DNA of 64,000 nt from Xiphydria camelus (Eukaryota > Arthropoda > Insecta > Hymenoptera > Xiphydriidae): NCBI GenBank assembly GCA_963678675.1, contig OY783191.1, positions 39,844,602 to 39,908,601 on the forward strand. Direction: 5' to 3'. The notes beneath the pieces are model-generated. The model was not told the DNA's origin and did not search any database. It saw nothing but the letters and a program-made list of their open reading frames with translations. This document shows, piece by piece, positions 1 to 12,392 of this stretch. Position 1 is the stretch's first letter. The number at the start of each line of letters is the position of its first letter. A program made the translations under genes and the position numbers.

Positions 1-489
1 AGGAGCCCGCGAGCAAAGACAAAAAAAATTCGAGCCACACGACGATTATCTTCACAGGGCATTACCCTCGAATCTCAACTTACACCCGGCTCTCGCAGCC
101 GTCCCTTCATATTTTTCTCGCCGGTGCAGCTTTCGTCCCATTAATCCGTCGCGCTCGTTTCAGTCCCGTTTCGCGCGCGCCTCTCGCGCGGTAGATGCAT
201 CGAAAACAATGGGGACTACTCGCGGGGGGTTGACCATAAAAATCCAATAGGCTGCATAGGTGTTGGGCGCGCACTTTCAGCGCGTGCATACGTACATGTG
301 CGCGAAGGGGGTGTAGTAGCGAGCCGACAAAGCTTATAACGGCGAGACGAGAGGAGAGGAAGGGGAGAAAAGGTGAAGGAGAAAATTCTACGGAGCCTCC
401 GAGACTCGTATAGAAAAGTGGATTACACCGAGAGAGGCTTACGACAACCTGGATCAGATATACCACGATGGGTGTGGTAGAGGTGTATG

Positions 490-502
490 TATTATATATC
501 GT
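490..502 (+). promoter_or_regulatory. TATA-like box upstream of the 581 exon
   Basis: The AT-only stretch attatatat lies about 85 nt upstream of the ATG at 581 in otherwise GC-rich DNA. Position and sequence suit a TATA box for a transcript starting around 520, but no clear initiator was identified. Confidence 0.2.
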
Positions 503-580
503 GCTCGCGAGCGCAGCATAGGGATGCTGGTATAGCTGGTACGAACCCTTAGCTGGACTCACAGCTGGTGGTCGGATATA

Positions 581-643
581 ATGGCCGGGGGAGAGGGAGG
601 TGGTTCGTCTCGGGGCACGAAGCTGAGAGTGCGCGTGTGTGAG
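581..643 (+). CDS. Proposed first coding exon of a plus-strand gene
   Basis: ATG at 581 opens 21 codons (MAGGEGGGSSRGTKLRVRV, then CE) ending exactly at GAG before gtaagac, a near-consensus donor in phase 0. The Gly/Ser-rich lead followed by a hydrophobic/basic alternating strand (TKLRVRVCE) is the kind of start seen in C2-type beta-sandwich domains, but 21 residues cannot establish that. The rest of the gene was not found. The match could be chance, though start, composition and donor agree. Confidence 0.4.
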
Positions 644-1439
644 GTAAGACATTTTTCTTCCGATGCTGCGGTCTGCCCGGAAGACGAATCGATCGAGGAG
701 CAGAGCACCGACAAATTCGAGCTTTACGCGAATCCAACCCAGAGAAAGGATCTACCCGAATACGAACCTATGACAACATTAGCTGTTCAATTCGACGGGG
801 TTCCCCGGGGATTAACCTAATTTTACCTCGCGACCGGATTCACGGGGAGGACGTATTTAGGTCGTACACGGGGACGAGAGGTGGGCTCAGCTGGGACGCG
901 CTAACGAATCTTGATCATCACCGAGGTCGCAACGAGTCTGCCAATCAAGAGACCCGGGTAACGAAGGGCGAGCGTGTATCCGTCATCAGACGCGCGTGTG
1001 TATTATGCGGCGGGCCGCACAGGGTAAGGCACAGACATAAGGCATCGTCGTGTTCCCCACGGTACATCCGTGTATTACGCGCGCCTGTGGAAGGGTGCCC
1101 CGACGCGAGAGGAATCGCGCATATAGGGTGTAACGGAGTAGGAGCTCAGGGGTAACGGCTCGAACCAGGTCAGCCGTGCTGGCGTTGGCTCCACGCGGCT
1201 CTAGTCTGGAATCCGCTTCTCTTATCATCCGGCTCGCCACGTTGCGCTAAAGCGTGCAAATTCGCGCGCGACGGGAAGGACGCGTTGGGTGGCATGAAAT
1301 AAGGGAAAAAGGGTGAAAGAGAAAAGGAAGATCGATCGAGTTGAATCACTCGACGAAGGAGCTAGAAAAAGACTGCTGCTAGCCGGTCGTTCTTTGGTTC
1401 AATAGCCGAGGGTATACGCGAGGTAAAATTTTCCGTAAC

Positions 1440-1466
1440 ACTGAAACCACAAAGGGTGGTTTCAGT
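1440..1466. repeat. Short perfect hairpin
   Basis: ACTGAAACCAC, a loop of about 5 nt, then GTGGTTTCAGT. The stem is 11 bp and perfect. It lies 90 bp left of the 1557 element and may be unrelated to it. Confidence 0.6.
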
Positions 1467-1556
1467 TTCGAAAATTAACGATTCCTCGGAAAATACGAAA
1501 CTTATTCGGTCGGCGTACGCGAACGTTTCTTTGATTCAAATAAAATGAAAATTAAT

Positions 1557-1720
1557 ATATCTGTACCTCAGAGCCAGAGTATGTTAAGTCCATTTTTGCC
1601 GAAAACGGGTTTTATACGTTAAATAATAATATTAATATTTAATTAATATTTTAAACTCAATTATCTTAAAACTAAAAATTTGGACTTATAACATACTCTG
1701 GCTCTGAGAGGTACAGATAT
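1557..1720. mobile_element. Inverted-repeat MITE-like element (164 bp)
   Basis: The left end ATATCTGTACCTC and on through CAGAGCCAGAGTATGTTAAG is mirrored on the right (ending at 1720), around an AT-only core of ATTAATATT repeats. No ORF. Arms of about 40 bp. Confidence 0.88.
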
Positions 1721-2588
1721 AATATAATATGTATATATTCATTCGCGTGAAATACTTAGTATGTAATAATCGAATGGGCGCGTTTACTTGATATTACTCT
1801 CCTTTCTGCAGAGATATGGATACATCTCTACCCGACCGGATGCCGCGTCAATATCCCAAAGCTATTGTGAAGCAGTCACCCAGCATTGCACACCTGGTCC
1901 GTTTATATCAAGTCGCGTCGATGACCATAAAAGGCGCGCGTATTAATAATTCGCGGCCTAAATCAATGTCGGACGCAGGGAGCGCCGGGTATTGGCTTCG
2001 GTGCCAGGAAATTTGAATGGAGAACTCGAGCTGGGTCGAGATCCTTCCACCCATATCCTCCATATCCTCGTCTCTCTCTCTCTCTCTCTGTACGTTTTCC
2101 TCTCCAATTCCATCTCTCTCCTCGTAATACATATTGCATTAGATGCATATTGCGTAACCACTCGTGCATTTACATAATATTTAAAGACGTAATTCGGCAC
2201 CCTCTCTTGCGAGGCGTAGCGAAGCGGGACGAGGAGTTTCCGGGATTACAGGCCGGAAACGAAGCTGGAAGGAGTGAGGAGAAGATGTTGCGACGGGAGC
2301 CTCTCGAGAAGCGATTAAGAAGGAAAGAATTAATTCGCGCAGGAATCCACCCGCTACAGTTATTTCTCTTTCGACTTGTGGTGGGAGAATAGCGTCGAAT
2401 GTATAGGTACTCCAGCGGGCGAGAGGATTGGAAGGCTTAAGAGGTGTTACTCGAGGGAGGAATGATGGACATAGACCCGACGTCGAACTTTGATCGAAAA
2501 AAAGAGAGAGGAAGAAACTCGCGGAAGAGATCTTTGAACCTGACTGGTATACGATTGTTTTGGAAGGGACGCGTTTCGGCTGTCTTAA

Positions 2589-3111
2589 CCCTTTATAAGT
2601 GGCAGAAGACTGGGACCCATTTTAAAACACATTATATGAACTTTTTTTATGTATATAATATTTCTTGCCATGAAAAAATTATCTTCATATTTTAAAAAAT
2701 TATAGACAAGGTAAGGTGGGGTAAGAGCGTCCAAAAAAATAGACGGGGCAAGTGCCTCATATCAATTTTTATTCAAATTTCTTAACGAATGGTGCTGCCA
2801 TCTTTAATTTGTAATTTTTTTTGAGTACGTATTAAGCTGTTTAAGCGTTAATTAAGCTGTTTTTTAAATCTAAGAGGTATTTTCGCAGTTGCTAATCTAA
2901 ATTATTGTTTTTGTTGATATGTTGACGTAATGTACTTGTCCCGTCTATTTTTGGTACGCTCTTACCCCACCTTACCTTACTTATTCATATTATTTTTTCA
3001 TATGTATTAGAATTTACATTTATCTTGTGTAGAATTTGTTTTCCATTAAAATATCAGCTAGCAGACTTAGGCCTCTGGTGGGAAATTATTCTCCCAGTAA
3101 AACTTAAAGGG
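2589..3111. mobile_element. TTAA-flanked piggyBac-like non-autonomous element with another element nested inside
   Basis: TTAA at 2585-2588 and at 3112-3115 flank ends CCCTTTATAAGTGG and (complement) CCCTTTAAGTTTTACTGGG. TTAA duplication with CCC-starting ends is the hallmark of piggyBac-type insertion. The interior is AT-rich, without a transposase, and is interrupted by an independent inverted-repeat element at 2708-2978. Confidence 0.7.
2708..2978. mobile_element. Inverted-repeat element nested in the 2589-3111 insertion
   Basis: The arms begin AAGGTAAGGTGGGGTAAGAG and continue to a poly-A and AGACGGGGCAAGT segment, mirrored at the right end with few mismatches. The arms are about 45 bp and the core is AT-rich. 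Target duplication not clear. Confidence 0.87.
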
Positions 3112-6062
3112 TTAAGGCGATGAAGATCAAGACGTAGCTGCCTCACATCTCAGCTCGATTCGATTTCATTAATCAATCAGGCGGTTATATCTCGGTACGC
3201 GTGTCCGGCATCTCTATTAAATAAGATCTCTACTACGCATGGTCTTCGAATAAAGATAAGTTCCTCTATAATTGCGTTCTAGATTTGTTGTATTCGATAA
3301 TGGTAACGAGGAAACACTGCACGACGAAATTGCAACATCAGGCCCCTTGCAGTGTATGTATATCTCCGCGTCCCACGCGGATTCTTTTTTTAACAGTTCA
3401 TCGCGCATCACATTTTTTCGGGGAGATGGCGCGCGGCCAGAAATCCCTCGAAATAGAATCGTACGAGAAAAGCCAAAAGAAAATTGTACAACCGATCGCT
3501 CGCGTTCTTCCATCAATTACTCGTCTCGCGAATTAACGGCACAGACAACAGGGGGAAACGAATATCACCCCGAGAAAACCATTATCCGTTCCAGTCGTGC
3601 CTCCGCCTCGTTTCCGACTCGCCTCGACCTACCCCAACCCGTATATCAGACACCCGCTGGAGAGCCGCATTCGCGCGGCGCCGGGGCGCATCATTATTGC
3701 CACCGTCACTCTCTCGGCCGGAGAGACGTTCCCCTCGCTAATACGGCGTCGCATACCGCGCGCGCTCTCTTTCTTCTCACCTCGACGCGAGGAGAATTAG
3801 CGTCTCCGCGGGCCGGATACGGCGCGCGCGGCGCTCAATGGCACGCGATAATAACGATATTCCTCGCGAGCACCATCGAGAGAGTTTATTCACGGAGAAG
3901 TATACCGGGCGCATTGTGCGGCGAGAAGAACGTGGCATACGGGTAGCGCTGCGTATTAATCTTCGTAACAAGGCGGCGGCCACGAGGGATCGAGCGCGGC
4001 GCGGACGGGAATTTATAGTCCGATCCTGCCTGACGCCGACGGCGAGGAGAGGCCAGGGTTGAATCGCGCGACCAAGCGCCGTCCGTGCGCCCGGGCGGCG
4101 ATTGCGTCGCGCGATTGGACGACACTTCTTCCGGCGACTGGTAAATTGTCTCAGTGAGCTTTGCCGCGCTTATCGATTGCGCGCTGTTTGCTCGTTGCCG
4201 CGGCGCACGGAGAGTATTCTCTCATGGAAGAGCATACGTATCGCCGTTTTCTCCGGGGAGATGGGAGGGGGAAGAAACGCGCGAGAGAGGATTCGTCGGC
4301 CGGTCGCGCGCGAGGGGTAGAGGGGAAGTATCCTCGGGAATTATTTCCGAGAGGGTGAACAAAGACGGAGAGCGACGGGATTGCGTGGGAAATGAGACGA
4401 GGGGCGCGGTACGAATGTTGGTCCGGGGCGAAGGGGCAAGAAAACCAGAGAATCGAATTCCTTCGGAGGCAGCGATTGCAGCGAGCGAGCGATCGAGAGA
4501 TGGAGGCGGAGGGGAGGAATACGAGAATCCGGGAATCGAATGTCTTCGCGCGAGTAGCGATCGAGTTCGAGAGAGCGATCTCAACGTGGGAGGAGAAGCT
4601 TCGCCCCGGTCGACGAACTCTCGATGCGGGCCTACGCTTCGGCAATCGATATCTTCTCTCCGCGTGACGGGCTGTTCGTTTTATCGGATCAGTGGTAATT
4701 GCCGCAAAAAGATATAGCCGGTATTCCAACGAAATTGTGAGGGGCTAGAAATTCGTTACCCCTCGCGTGTAAATGCGTCGATCTCGATCCCAGATCGAAG
4801 CGACATCCTGTATTTTTCAAAAGTCGCGACGCCTTCAATTTTATCGTCAAGAAAAGGATCCCCGATATCTGTGTTCCCACGCGAAGAACGTCGAAAACTT
4901 TCACGCTCGACAACAACCCCTGCCATAATTGAAACGTAATCGCCACCGCGAAATCGCACCCGTATATAAAACGCTCGAAACCCTCGGGACGCCCGAACAT
5001 TTTGATAAATGGCCCCGGACGATTCTTGCCGCGGATAATTGTGACGTTTCCGCGATGGGGGAGCCTTTGCGGAGGGTGAGACGTGGCGAGCGAGAGGGGG
5101 GAGGTGGACACGTGGTGGAGGTGGGATCGAGTGGGGTATGGAATATTTAACGCTCCCTCGCGAAACCGTTGCCCGCCTCGGTCTTTAATAAAGAGAGAAA
5201 TGTTCACGCTCCCGCGGATTACGCCGAAGAATAATTCAAGTGTCTCGGGCGCGTGCCCGCCGAGCAAAAACTCCGTGCGGTGGGCAAAGGAATTACGGAT
5301 CGGCTGGTTAAATCGCCCGCGAGTGAGCTATAGCGCAAGAGAGGCAGAGGGAGGGAGGGAGAGAGAGAGATTTAGAAGTAAAACTAAATCGACCGTTTTT
5401 CCGTTATTTCTCGCGTTCATCGATAATGCCGTTATTATTACCGGTAACGCATAGATAGGCGCGCTTCGTAAACAAGCCGCTCGATGTGTCGCGACAATAG
5501 AGGCAGGGTCATCCGACGTGCGAGAACCGAGGGTATAAATTATAAATAAACAGCGCCAAAGCCGGGAATAAAACATTGCGATGCGATTGTCGACGATACC
5601 ACGTCCGATTGCACGAATGTCGCGTGGCACTATGGGGATGCGAGCCCCGCGGTAAACCGCCATGACGTACCCTGCAATTTTACTTGCGATGCATGATTCG
5701 TTCGATGTTTGGAGTGTTTTCGAAATTGTGCGGATACGGAAATTACACGATTCGATGTAATTTGCGAGTGTACCAGTTTGTCAGTGAATATCGAGAATTG
5801 GAAAATCGAAAATTCTTGACAACCGAGTTCGCTCTATGCATGAGAGCGGCTGTAGAGTAATCATGTCACTAAGAACGATCCACTGTTTCCAAGCAGGATT
5901 TCGCTCAGTACGGCCGGGAGAAAATTACTCGCTCGTCTGGGAGAGCCTATTAAAACTGAGCCTATATGTATACCGCGCGACGATCCAGCGGAAACTGCCG
6001 CGTCAACGATGCGGGCTCTCTCTCTCTCTCTCTTCCTCTCTGTCCCTCCTTCACTCTCGTAG

Positions 6063-6254
6063 ACGGATCCATGAATGTGTCTGCTCTTATGCAAGTGGCA
6101 CAGCTACGCGCTTTTCGGCGCCTCTCGCGTTTTAGCGTCGACTCGTACAACCCGCATGTGTGTACAACTGAAGAGTGTATACGTATAAGAAGCGGTCTCT
6201 TTGCATGTAATTCCGATTCTATTCCGGAAGCGGGCGATATCTATGGAATATCGT
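6063..6254 (+). pseudogene. Exon-like ORF with faint similarity to the start of an M13 (neprilysin-type) peptidase domain
   Basis: A long CT tract and ctcgtag precede 6063, and a possible donor (TCGT before gtaaat) follows 6254. The frame contains YNPHVCTTEECIRI, resembling the first disulfide region of M13 zinc peptidases, which usually read V-C-x-T-x-x-C-[IV]. About 20 residues on comes DIYGISC where the family has D-F-Y-x-[FY]-[AS]-C. The invariant PC of the family's DPCxDFY motif is replaced by EA, and no HExxH exon was found anywhere. It is either a decayed fragment or a coincidence. Confidence 0.22.
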
Positions 6255-6830
6255 GTAAATAGGAGGATTTTACTTCGAGAGGGAAGAGCAGTCGGCGAGA
6301 AACGTGGTAAATACGGAAGGGGAGTAGCGCGCAACGCAGGCGGCGTAGAAGCGCGTCTGACTACGCAGGGGGTCCTTTCCCTGGCGCCTCGATATGCGCT
6401 GAGGCTTACACCTCGACGCGTTTGGCATCGTCTCATTTTCGACGAGTATCTATGGTCTCATATTCACGTGCCGTCGTATCCCGAACATCGGTTAAAAGCG
6501 ATAGATATTCTATCGACGCCGTCGACTTTTACATATCGTCCATCGGGAATTCGTAGAACGCTCGCAAAAGCGCCACGACTGCGAAGAGTCTCGCTTTCAC
6601 GGGACACGTTGGCGAGGGGTGAGGAGGGGAGGGCGCGCGGCCCTCGCTCGTGTTAAACGTGAAATATTAAAGGCTGAAATAGAACGCGCGTCGCACGGCG
6701 TACGCGCGAATCGCGCGGCCCGACGATTTAGTCGTGCAACGGCGCGGAGAAATATGTACTCGTACATGTGCGTCCCTGCGCTCTTAGCTAAGCTAAAAGC
6801 TTACGGTACCCGTAATTTCTTACGGCGGTA

Positions 6831-7020
6831 CACTGAGAAAAAAAAAAGATTAACAATTATTCTGTTAGAAGGATAATCTGAGTACGAAAGGAAGTCAAAA
6901 ATTATACTTCCAGGATTTAAAATTTAACCTTTTCCTTAGGATAATTTTTGATCTATTTTACCTTCCGTACTCAGATTATCCTTCTGACCGAATAATTTTT
7001 AATCTTTTTTTTTCTCAGTG
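6831..7020. mobile_element. MITE, CACTGAG family, copy A (190 bp)
   Basis: It begins CACTGAGAAAAAAAAAGATT and ends in the inverted complement CTCAGTG, with TA on both sides (6829-6830 and 7021-7022). The arms carry GGATAATCTGAGTACGAAAG and its complement and pair along almost the whole length. No coding capacity. TA flanks point to a Tc1/mariner-type mobiliser (inference). Confidence 0.93.
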
Positions 7021-7022
7021 TA

Positions 7023-10000
7023 GGTGAATCGAAACGACCGCCATTCCGAACGCGGCGGGACGGGAGGACCGTTGAGCTCTTTGGCGGGTTTCGCGCCACG
7101 CGTGTCTCTCGCTCTCTTTCCTCGAAGAATCGTCGTAAAAGCCGCAGGATTGCCTTCTCGCAGCGACAGCGGGAACCGACGCTCTCGGCGTTGCGCGAGT
7201 CCCCTTCGGGTCACGCGCGACGCCCCTTTGCGGTTCGCCGCGCGTCCAAAGGCGACGGTTGCACGTGCGAATTGAAGCCAACGATCCTCCCCTCGATTCT
7301 CGTACACGCGTGCGAAAATCAACGCCGTTTCCCGCGATCATCGCGAGTCGCGAGTATCCCGCGTTTCGAGAGCGAAAGCTCGCTACCTTCGTTCGGTCGA
7401 TACCGTCACGTATATATGTACAAAGTTTATACGTAAACGCGCGCGCGGAGATGGCGATCGCGTGGCATCGAACAGTCAGACGTGTCGCCCCCTTGTAATC
7501 AACCCCTTCACCGAGTCACCCCCCGTAAAATCAGTCGCACCCCGCGCCGTCCACGCGGAAGCACGGATCGATCCCGCGAACACCCCTGCTCACCCCCGGC
7601 GCGATTCCACGTGCGAGGAGGACTTTCCAGCGCGAGAGACAGATCGAAACGAGGCTAATGGCGTCTGGCGCCGGGTCGTTAAACGTCACGGCACACGGTA
7701 CGTACACTTACCGCACTCGACCCTCGCGCGAGACGGAAGCGCCGGTCTCTTTGTTCCGCTCGAATTCGGGGGGTCGTGGAAATCAGTACCGCGGGGATAT
7801 CGCGAGCGCCCGGCTCGTCGTCACAGCGACTTCCACTTACATGACTCTCCTCCGTTCACCCGGTAGGTACTTCGAGGAAGAGTCCGCCCGCCGATCCTCG
7901 GAGGTATCCGCTTTTCCACCCCCGATTCGATTCGCGACGCGCTCGAGTGAGAAAATGCACTGATTGAAAACGGAGCCGACTGGCACTACCGCTCGCGCGT
8001 GTTACACTGCCGCCAGAGGCTGGAGAGCTAAAAAAACCACTACACGGTTTTATAATCAATATTAGTTGGCGGACGTGCCGCGGCGTGACGCCAGCATCAA
8101 TGAAAGCTCGACGGAGGCGGCGATCGGGCGCGTCCGTCGATGCGAGATCTCGGGACCGGCGGCGATGCGCCACCGCGCGAATCGCTCCGTTTCCACCCCG
8201 ACGCCGCGCGACCCCCGCCTCTTTTTAACCCCCGATCGCGTCACCCCACGCGCCGCGTCGCCTCGTGGTCCAACCAAGGGGGCCGCGAAACTGGCGGTAG
8301 GGTGTGGCGAGGAGTTTTCAAAGACGCTCCGGGTTTCAGCCGGCGTCCGCCAGAGGAAGCGAAGCTCGGAGGGGATGCCTCGAAGCTTCGGTAGCGACAT
8401 CCGACGGCAGCGCGACGCACTGACGAAACTCTATTGCTGGCGGAGCGCTGAATGACGTCGAGAGAGAGGAGACTCCGTTATCGTGTCGCTGCTCTGTGCT
8501 CTTACGCGCTCGCTATGCGGCACGAGGGGGACGAAATTACGGGAACCTCGTAATCGATGCGTTCTCTATTGTCAAATCAATATCCGTCTCATCGGAGGCA
8601 CTGCGAGATTGACGGGGAAACGATAAGGCTAGTTTCTACCTTACCGAGGGAGTCATCGAGGGACGAAGCTTTGACGAGAGGTCGCGGCGAAACAGGGGAT
8701 GAAGGTGATTCGAAAATGATCCACCGGGCGGATGCAGCGCTTCTCTGATTGAGAAAACTCGCAGAGACGCTAGATACGTGTACAAAGTCGGGAGGATTAT
8801 TCCCCGACGAGTAAGGGGTCAATTGCACGCGGAGGAAAAACTAGTCGTTTATCGTTCCGATTCGATCTCCCGCGCAAATACTTTTCGCGATCCCCGCTGA
8901 ATTTTTGACGCGCCACCATCGCCAGTCGTAAAATCGAACGCACGATCGACGAGGGACCCGAGAGCTTTTCTCCTCCCCGTCACGTCCGAGTCCCGGTTAC
9001 GTGCCCTCCCGCGACGGGCGCAAAGTGGAACGACGAATCCCGCGGGACGCCGCACACCCCTCGGATTCCCTCGCGAGTCTGAATGTCTCACCCGCTCGGT
9101 TGAATTTCCCGTCCGCGCGTCCGGATCCGTCTTCCGATACCGGGGGAGAAGAGCCAGCGCGCCAACCCGGATAAACGCGAGCCTAGATTTCGAGGAGTAG
9201 CATACGCTTCCCGAGGAGAGAGTTTACGACGGCTCCCTCCTACGCGAACGAGAGAAAAGTCAGAGAAAGGGTCTCTCGCGGCCTAGACGCGGCGTCGGGT
9301 TTATTTTTATTTACGGCGGGGGTCGCGGCGGCGCGACGCGCGGAGTGCGGCGCGCCCTCCGCGAACCGCGGGATTCCCCTTCGCCCGTCCGAGTCCTCGT
9401 ACGTAGGTACTTCGGACGCGACGCGTTTTACATTATCGCCGGAGAGATTCGTCGGAACGAATAAAATTTTCATTCGTTACTCGCGCTCACCGGAGGAACT
9501 CTATACGCCGAGGAGGGAAATATATTTTAGTTGCGCAGCTTTCTACCGGAATTTGACTCTTATTGGTCTTATCGGTAGTATACGATTGTCTCGTCGAATA
9601 AGATAATCACGACACTCGGTATTTATACAGCATAAATACGCGTAAGTCGTAAGGATATTTCATATTTCTCCCCCCTTATATTTGGTGCTTATACAAATAT
9701 TTGTGTATCCAACCGTCCGAGCGGATTAATATGATGTATAGCGCGCACGCGGTTCCGTCTCGGATGCTCGGGATTGGGAATTCGCGTATCTCGCGGCTCC
9801 GCCGGAGGAGGGACGTCGAGCAAGGTGAAAATCTCGTTTACTCGCGCGCAGGTGGATCTATCCGTCCGTACAGGTTGAACCGTATATGCCGGAGGGACGC
9901 GTCTATTTGTTTCGCCTCTTGTTATCCTTCCCACCTTTCTCCAATTTCCCTCCCTTATCTCCGGGAGAGGATATTCGCGAGATTCTACTGGATATTTATG

Positions 10001-12177
10001 GGACTCTCCGGAGATCGTAGTCGAGCTAAGAAGAATTTTTAAAACGAGATCGAGCTGGAGTGGCACTTGAATTGGTATTTAAAATTTCACATTTACTTTA
10101 CTCGATCAATTCTTTGGAGAATTTTTTCTTCCAGTTGCTAAAAAAAATCTAGTTTTCAGCAATCAATATAATCCATATCGTTGCTCGTTAAAAAATCAAG
10201 TGGAATAATTACATTTCTTGTGCGTAACGTCCGGATTTGTATGGGGCGTAGTAAGAATTCTGACATTTGTTCGACGGTGGTGCGCGTCGCACTCGTCCGG
10301 GTGTCGTTGCAAAGCGAAAGGGATCGGTTGTACGGCTGGGGTGGCCAACGTGGATGTTGGCGGTATCGGTTTCAAGTGCTACAGAGGGGTGTAACTTAAA
10401 CCTGGAAACCTAGCAAAGACTTTACTGATTCCAGGGGTTAAGTTAAGCTTACGGTATATGTGTCTGTTTGGAAGAAAGGACGAATCGGATGGAAGAGGCA
10501 CAAGGGCGAGAAGCTCACTTCGGCTTTGGTGCTTCGCGATCGTTGCGTTTCATTTCTTTCAACGAGATATAATATAACTTGTAAGGACGCTCGGGTTAAT
10601 TCAATCGCAAGGGAAATGCACGCGAACCAAGGCGAAGATAATTCAATGAAAGTGAACCGGAAAAAAAATTGGCAGCCCGGAAAATCCGTAAAATTGCAAA
10701 ATAATCGTTTCCCCCTTCCCCGGGAAAAACCGACGCGGATTAAGAGGCTATACGGGAGAATATAACCGTGGATGTGCCGCAGCGCCTCTGGCTAAGCCCG
10801 CGCTCGTTCGACGAAGAAAAACGTTGGTGGAAAAACCGCGCGGTACCGCGGAAAAAACCGGGAACCCAACCGGAGACGAACGAGAGAGTCCGTGGATCAG
10901 GAGAGATATGATTTATATCTCGACGACCAACACGGCTGGCGTATTTCAGGGGCGATTTTCCTCGGAAAGTGGAAAACTCGACGCGATGGGAGATCGTAAA
11001 ATTGTCCGGATGCTGCGTCTACCGCGAAGGTATGCCGGATCCGATGCCGCTAGGAGACGTGCACGGATAGACGTACCGTTACGATTCGTCGGTTTGACGT
11101 TCAATTAATCAGATCTGCAGTCAACGTATCGGTGCATCTCCCTTTACGCTCGCTTGCGGCAGAGCCGTTTCTCGATGCCCGTGGCCGATTAGAGATCCCC
11201 ACGCGCGTCCCGGAGCGGAAAGGAAGGAGGAAGTCGACCACGCTGTAGAAGCGTAGGTATGTGGATGTACGTGAAGGCAGACCGGAAGCGGATGAGAGCA
11301 GAGACATCGCGTCGACACGACGTGACGGAGATTATCGGACCCGTAACGGATCGGATGGCACGCGGAAAGCACGCGCGATCGACGCGCAACGAAAATATTT
11401 TTAAGGATTATTATACCGCGATGTGTACGTGTACAACATATGCATCCGTATTAAACGGGGTGCCGTATACGTGTAGAAAGATGATAGGAGGAGGGGAAAA
11501 ATGGCGTAAATTGAGAATCGATTCAATTTCGCGGTGGAAAACCCAATAAAATCCATCGGCTCCGTCCCTCCCACCCTTGATCCCGCAGACTCACATATCG
11601 ATCGCGCACGTCGCGGCCGATCCACTTACACCGGTCTTTCGTCGCTTTAAAGGCGCGAGCCCGCGAGAAGGGTGGCTGGAAAGCGGCGGGGAACGCGGCG
11701 CTCTTGCCTCGTCTCGTCCGTGTATTTTCTTCTCTGTTTATTCTGAATATTGGAAATTACTCGAGGGAGCTGTGTTTGTCTCGTCGAGTCGAGCCGAGGA
11801 AACGGGGGAGGGAGGAGAAAAAAATATCGAAGACTTAGGTAGCTCGACGAGGGACGAGGAAAAGGGTCGAACTGCGCTACGAGTTAATCAATCGGGCGCC
11901 TCGATATATACGATATTAACAAACGATGGGGAACTCGGATTGAACCAAAATTTCCGTCTACCAAGATGCATTACGATTTCTACTCGCAGGAATGTCGAAC
12001 CTCGCTGTGTGTCTGTAATTCGATATCCATACGCCATCGCCCGTATATCTACACGCTACGTAGAGTCGCATCTTCACCCTTCAACCCCCTTTCGCGCAAC
12101 CCCTTCATCGCGATCCGTAATTAATCGGAGCGTGGATGAGAACGCCGCGCGTTATCGTTGCGAGTCGCGCCCGATGT
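7023..12177. other. Non-coding region downstream of the small minus-strand gene model
   Basis: GC-rich DNA with many overlapping short frames on both strands. The longest, 11577-12356 (plus, 259 codons), overlaps the minus-strand exon model at 12178-12392 and has no recognisable motif. Nothing else supported apart from the hairpin at 10395. Confidence 0.55.
10395..10446. repeat. Imperfect 52-bp hairpin
   Basis: AACTTAAACCTGGAA at the left pairs with TTCCAGGGGTTAAGTT at the right; the stem continues with mismatches to a small loop. Could be a tiny foldback element or a structured RNA. No conservation evidence. Confidence 0.55.
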
Positions 12178-12392
12178 TTAATATCGTTCGCCCTCGACCG
12201 TGCTTAACGAGATTCCGGAACGAAAAGCGTCAGGGACGTCGATACCGAGAAACGCGTCGACCGGAGGTGAGCGAGCGGAACGCAAAATTCCGGAGGAAAT
12301 TCCGCGACGACGTTGAGAGTTTTGAACTCGGGGCACCAAGTATGTTTGGTGATTAAAACTTTCTGAATAATTAAGAGCTCTTGGACCGTGGA
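12178..12392 (-). CDS. Proposed last exon of the small minus-strand gene
   Basis: A long CT-rich tract (ttctctctctctctctcgcc) lies upstream of candidate acceptors. The AG at 12393-12394 gives phase 1, matching the 12961 exon, and opens 70 sense codons to TAA at 12178. The peptide includes LNYSESFNHQTYLVPRVQ and a terminal DVPDAFRSGISLSTVEGERY. An ATTAAA overlaps the stop region, a possible polyadenylation signal. A nearby AG (12403-12404) would give phase 0 instead. The joined product would be about 115 residues with no recognised family. All three exons together remain a hypothesis. Confidence 0.3.

Larger units (their letters stand above)
644..6062. other. Non-coding region left of the M13-like ORF
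   Basis: Holds the hairpin and inverted-repeat elements listed at 1440-3111. One 66-codon ORF (1816-2016, plus) follows a good acceptor (tactctcctttctgcag), and a minus-strand open stretch at 2232-2264 follows another (ctcctcactccttccag), but neither has a partner exon. Between 3.1 and 6.0 kb only Arg/Ser-rich chance frames are seen. Confidence 0.6.

Noticed and set aside
2232..2264. Minus-strand exon after a good acceptor that could follow the 12961 exon in phase 1
   Set aside because: The alternative continuation at 12178-12392 is far closer; no donor or polyadenylation signal was found here.
11577..12356. 259-codon plus-strand ORF
   Set aside because: Long, but of random-looking composition and without motif; it overlaps the minus-strand exon model at 12178-12392. 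Not excluded as a transcript, but unsupported as a gene.
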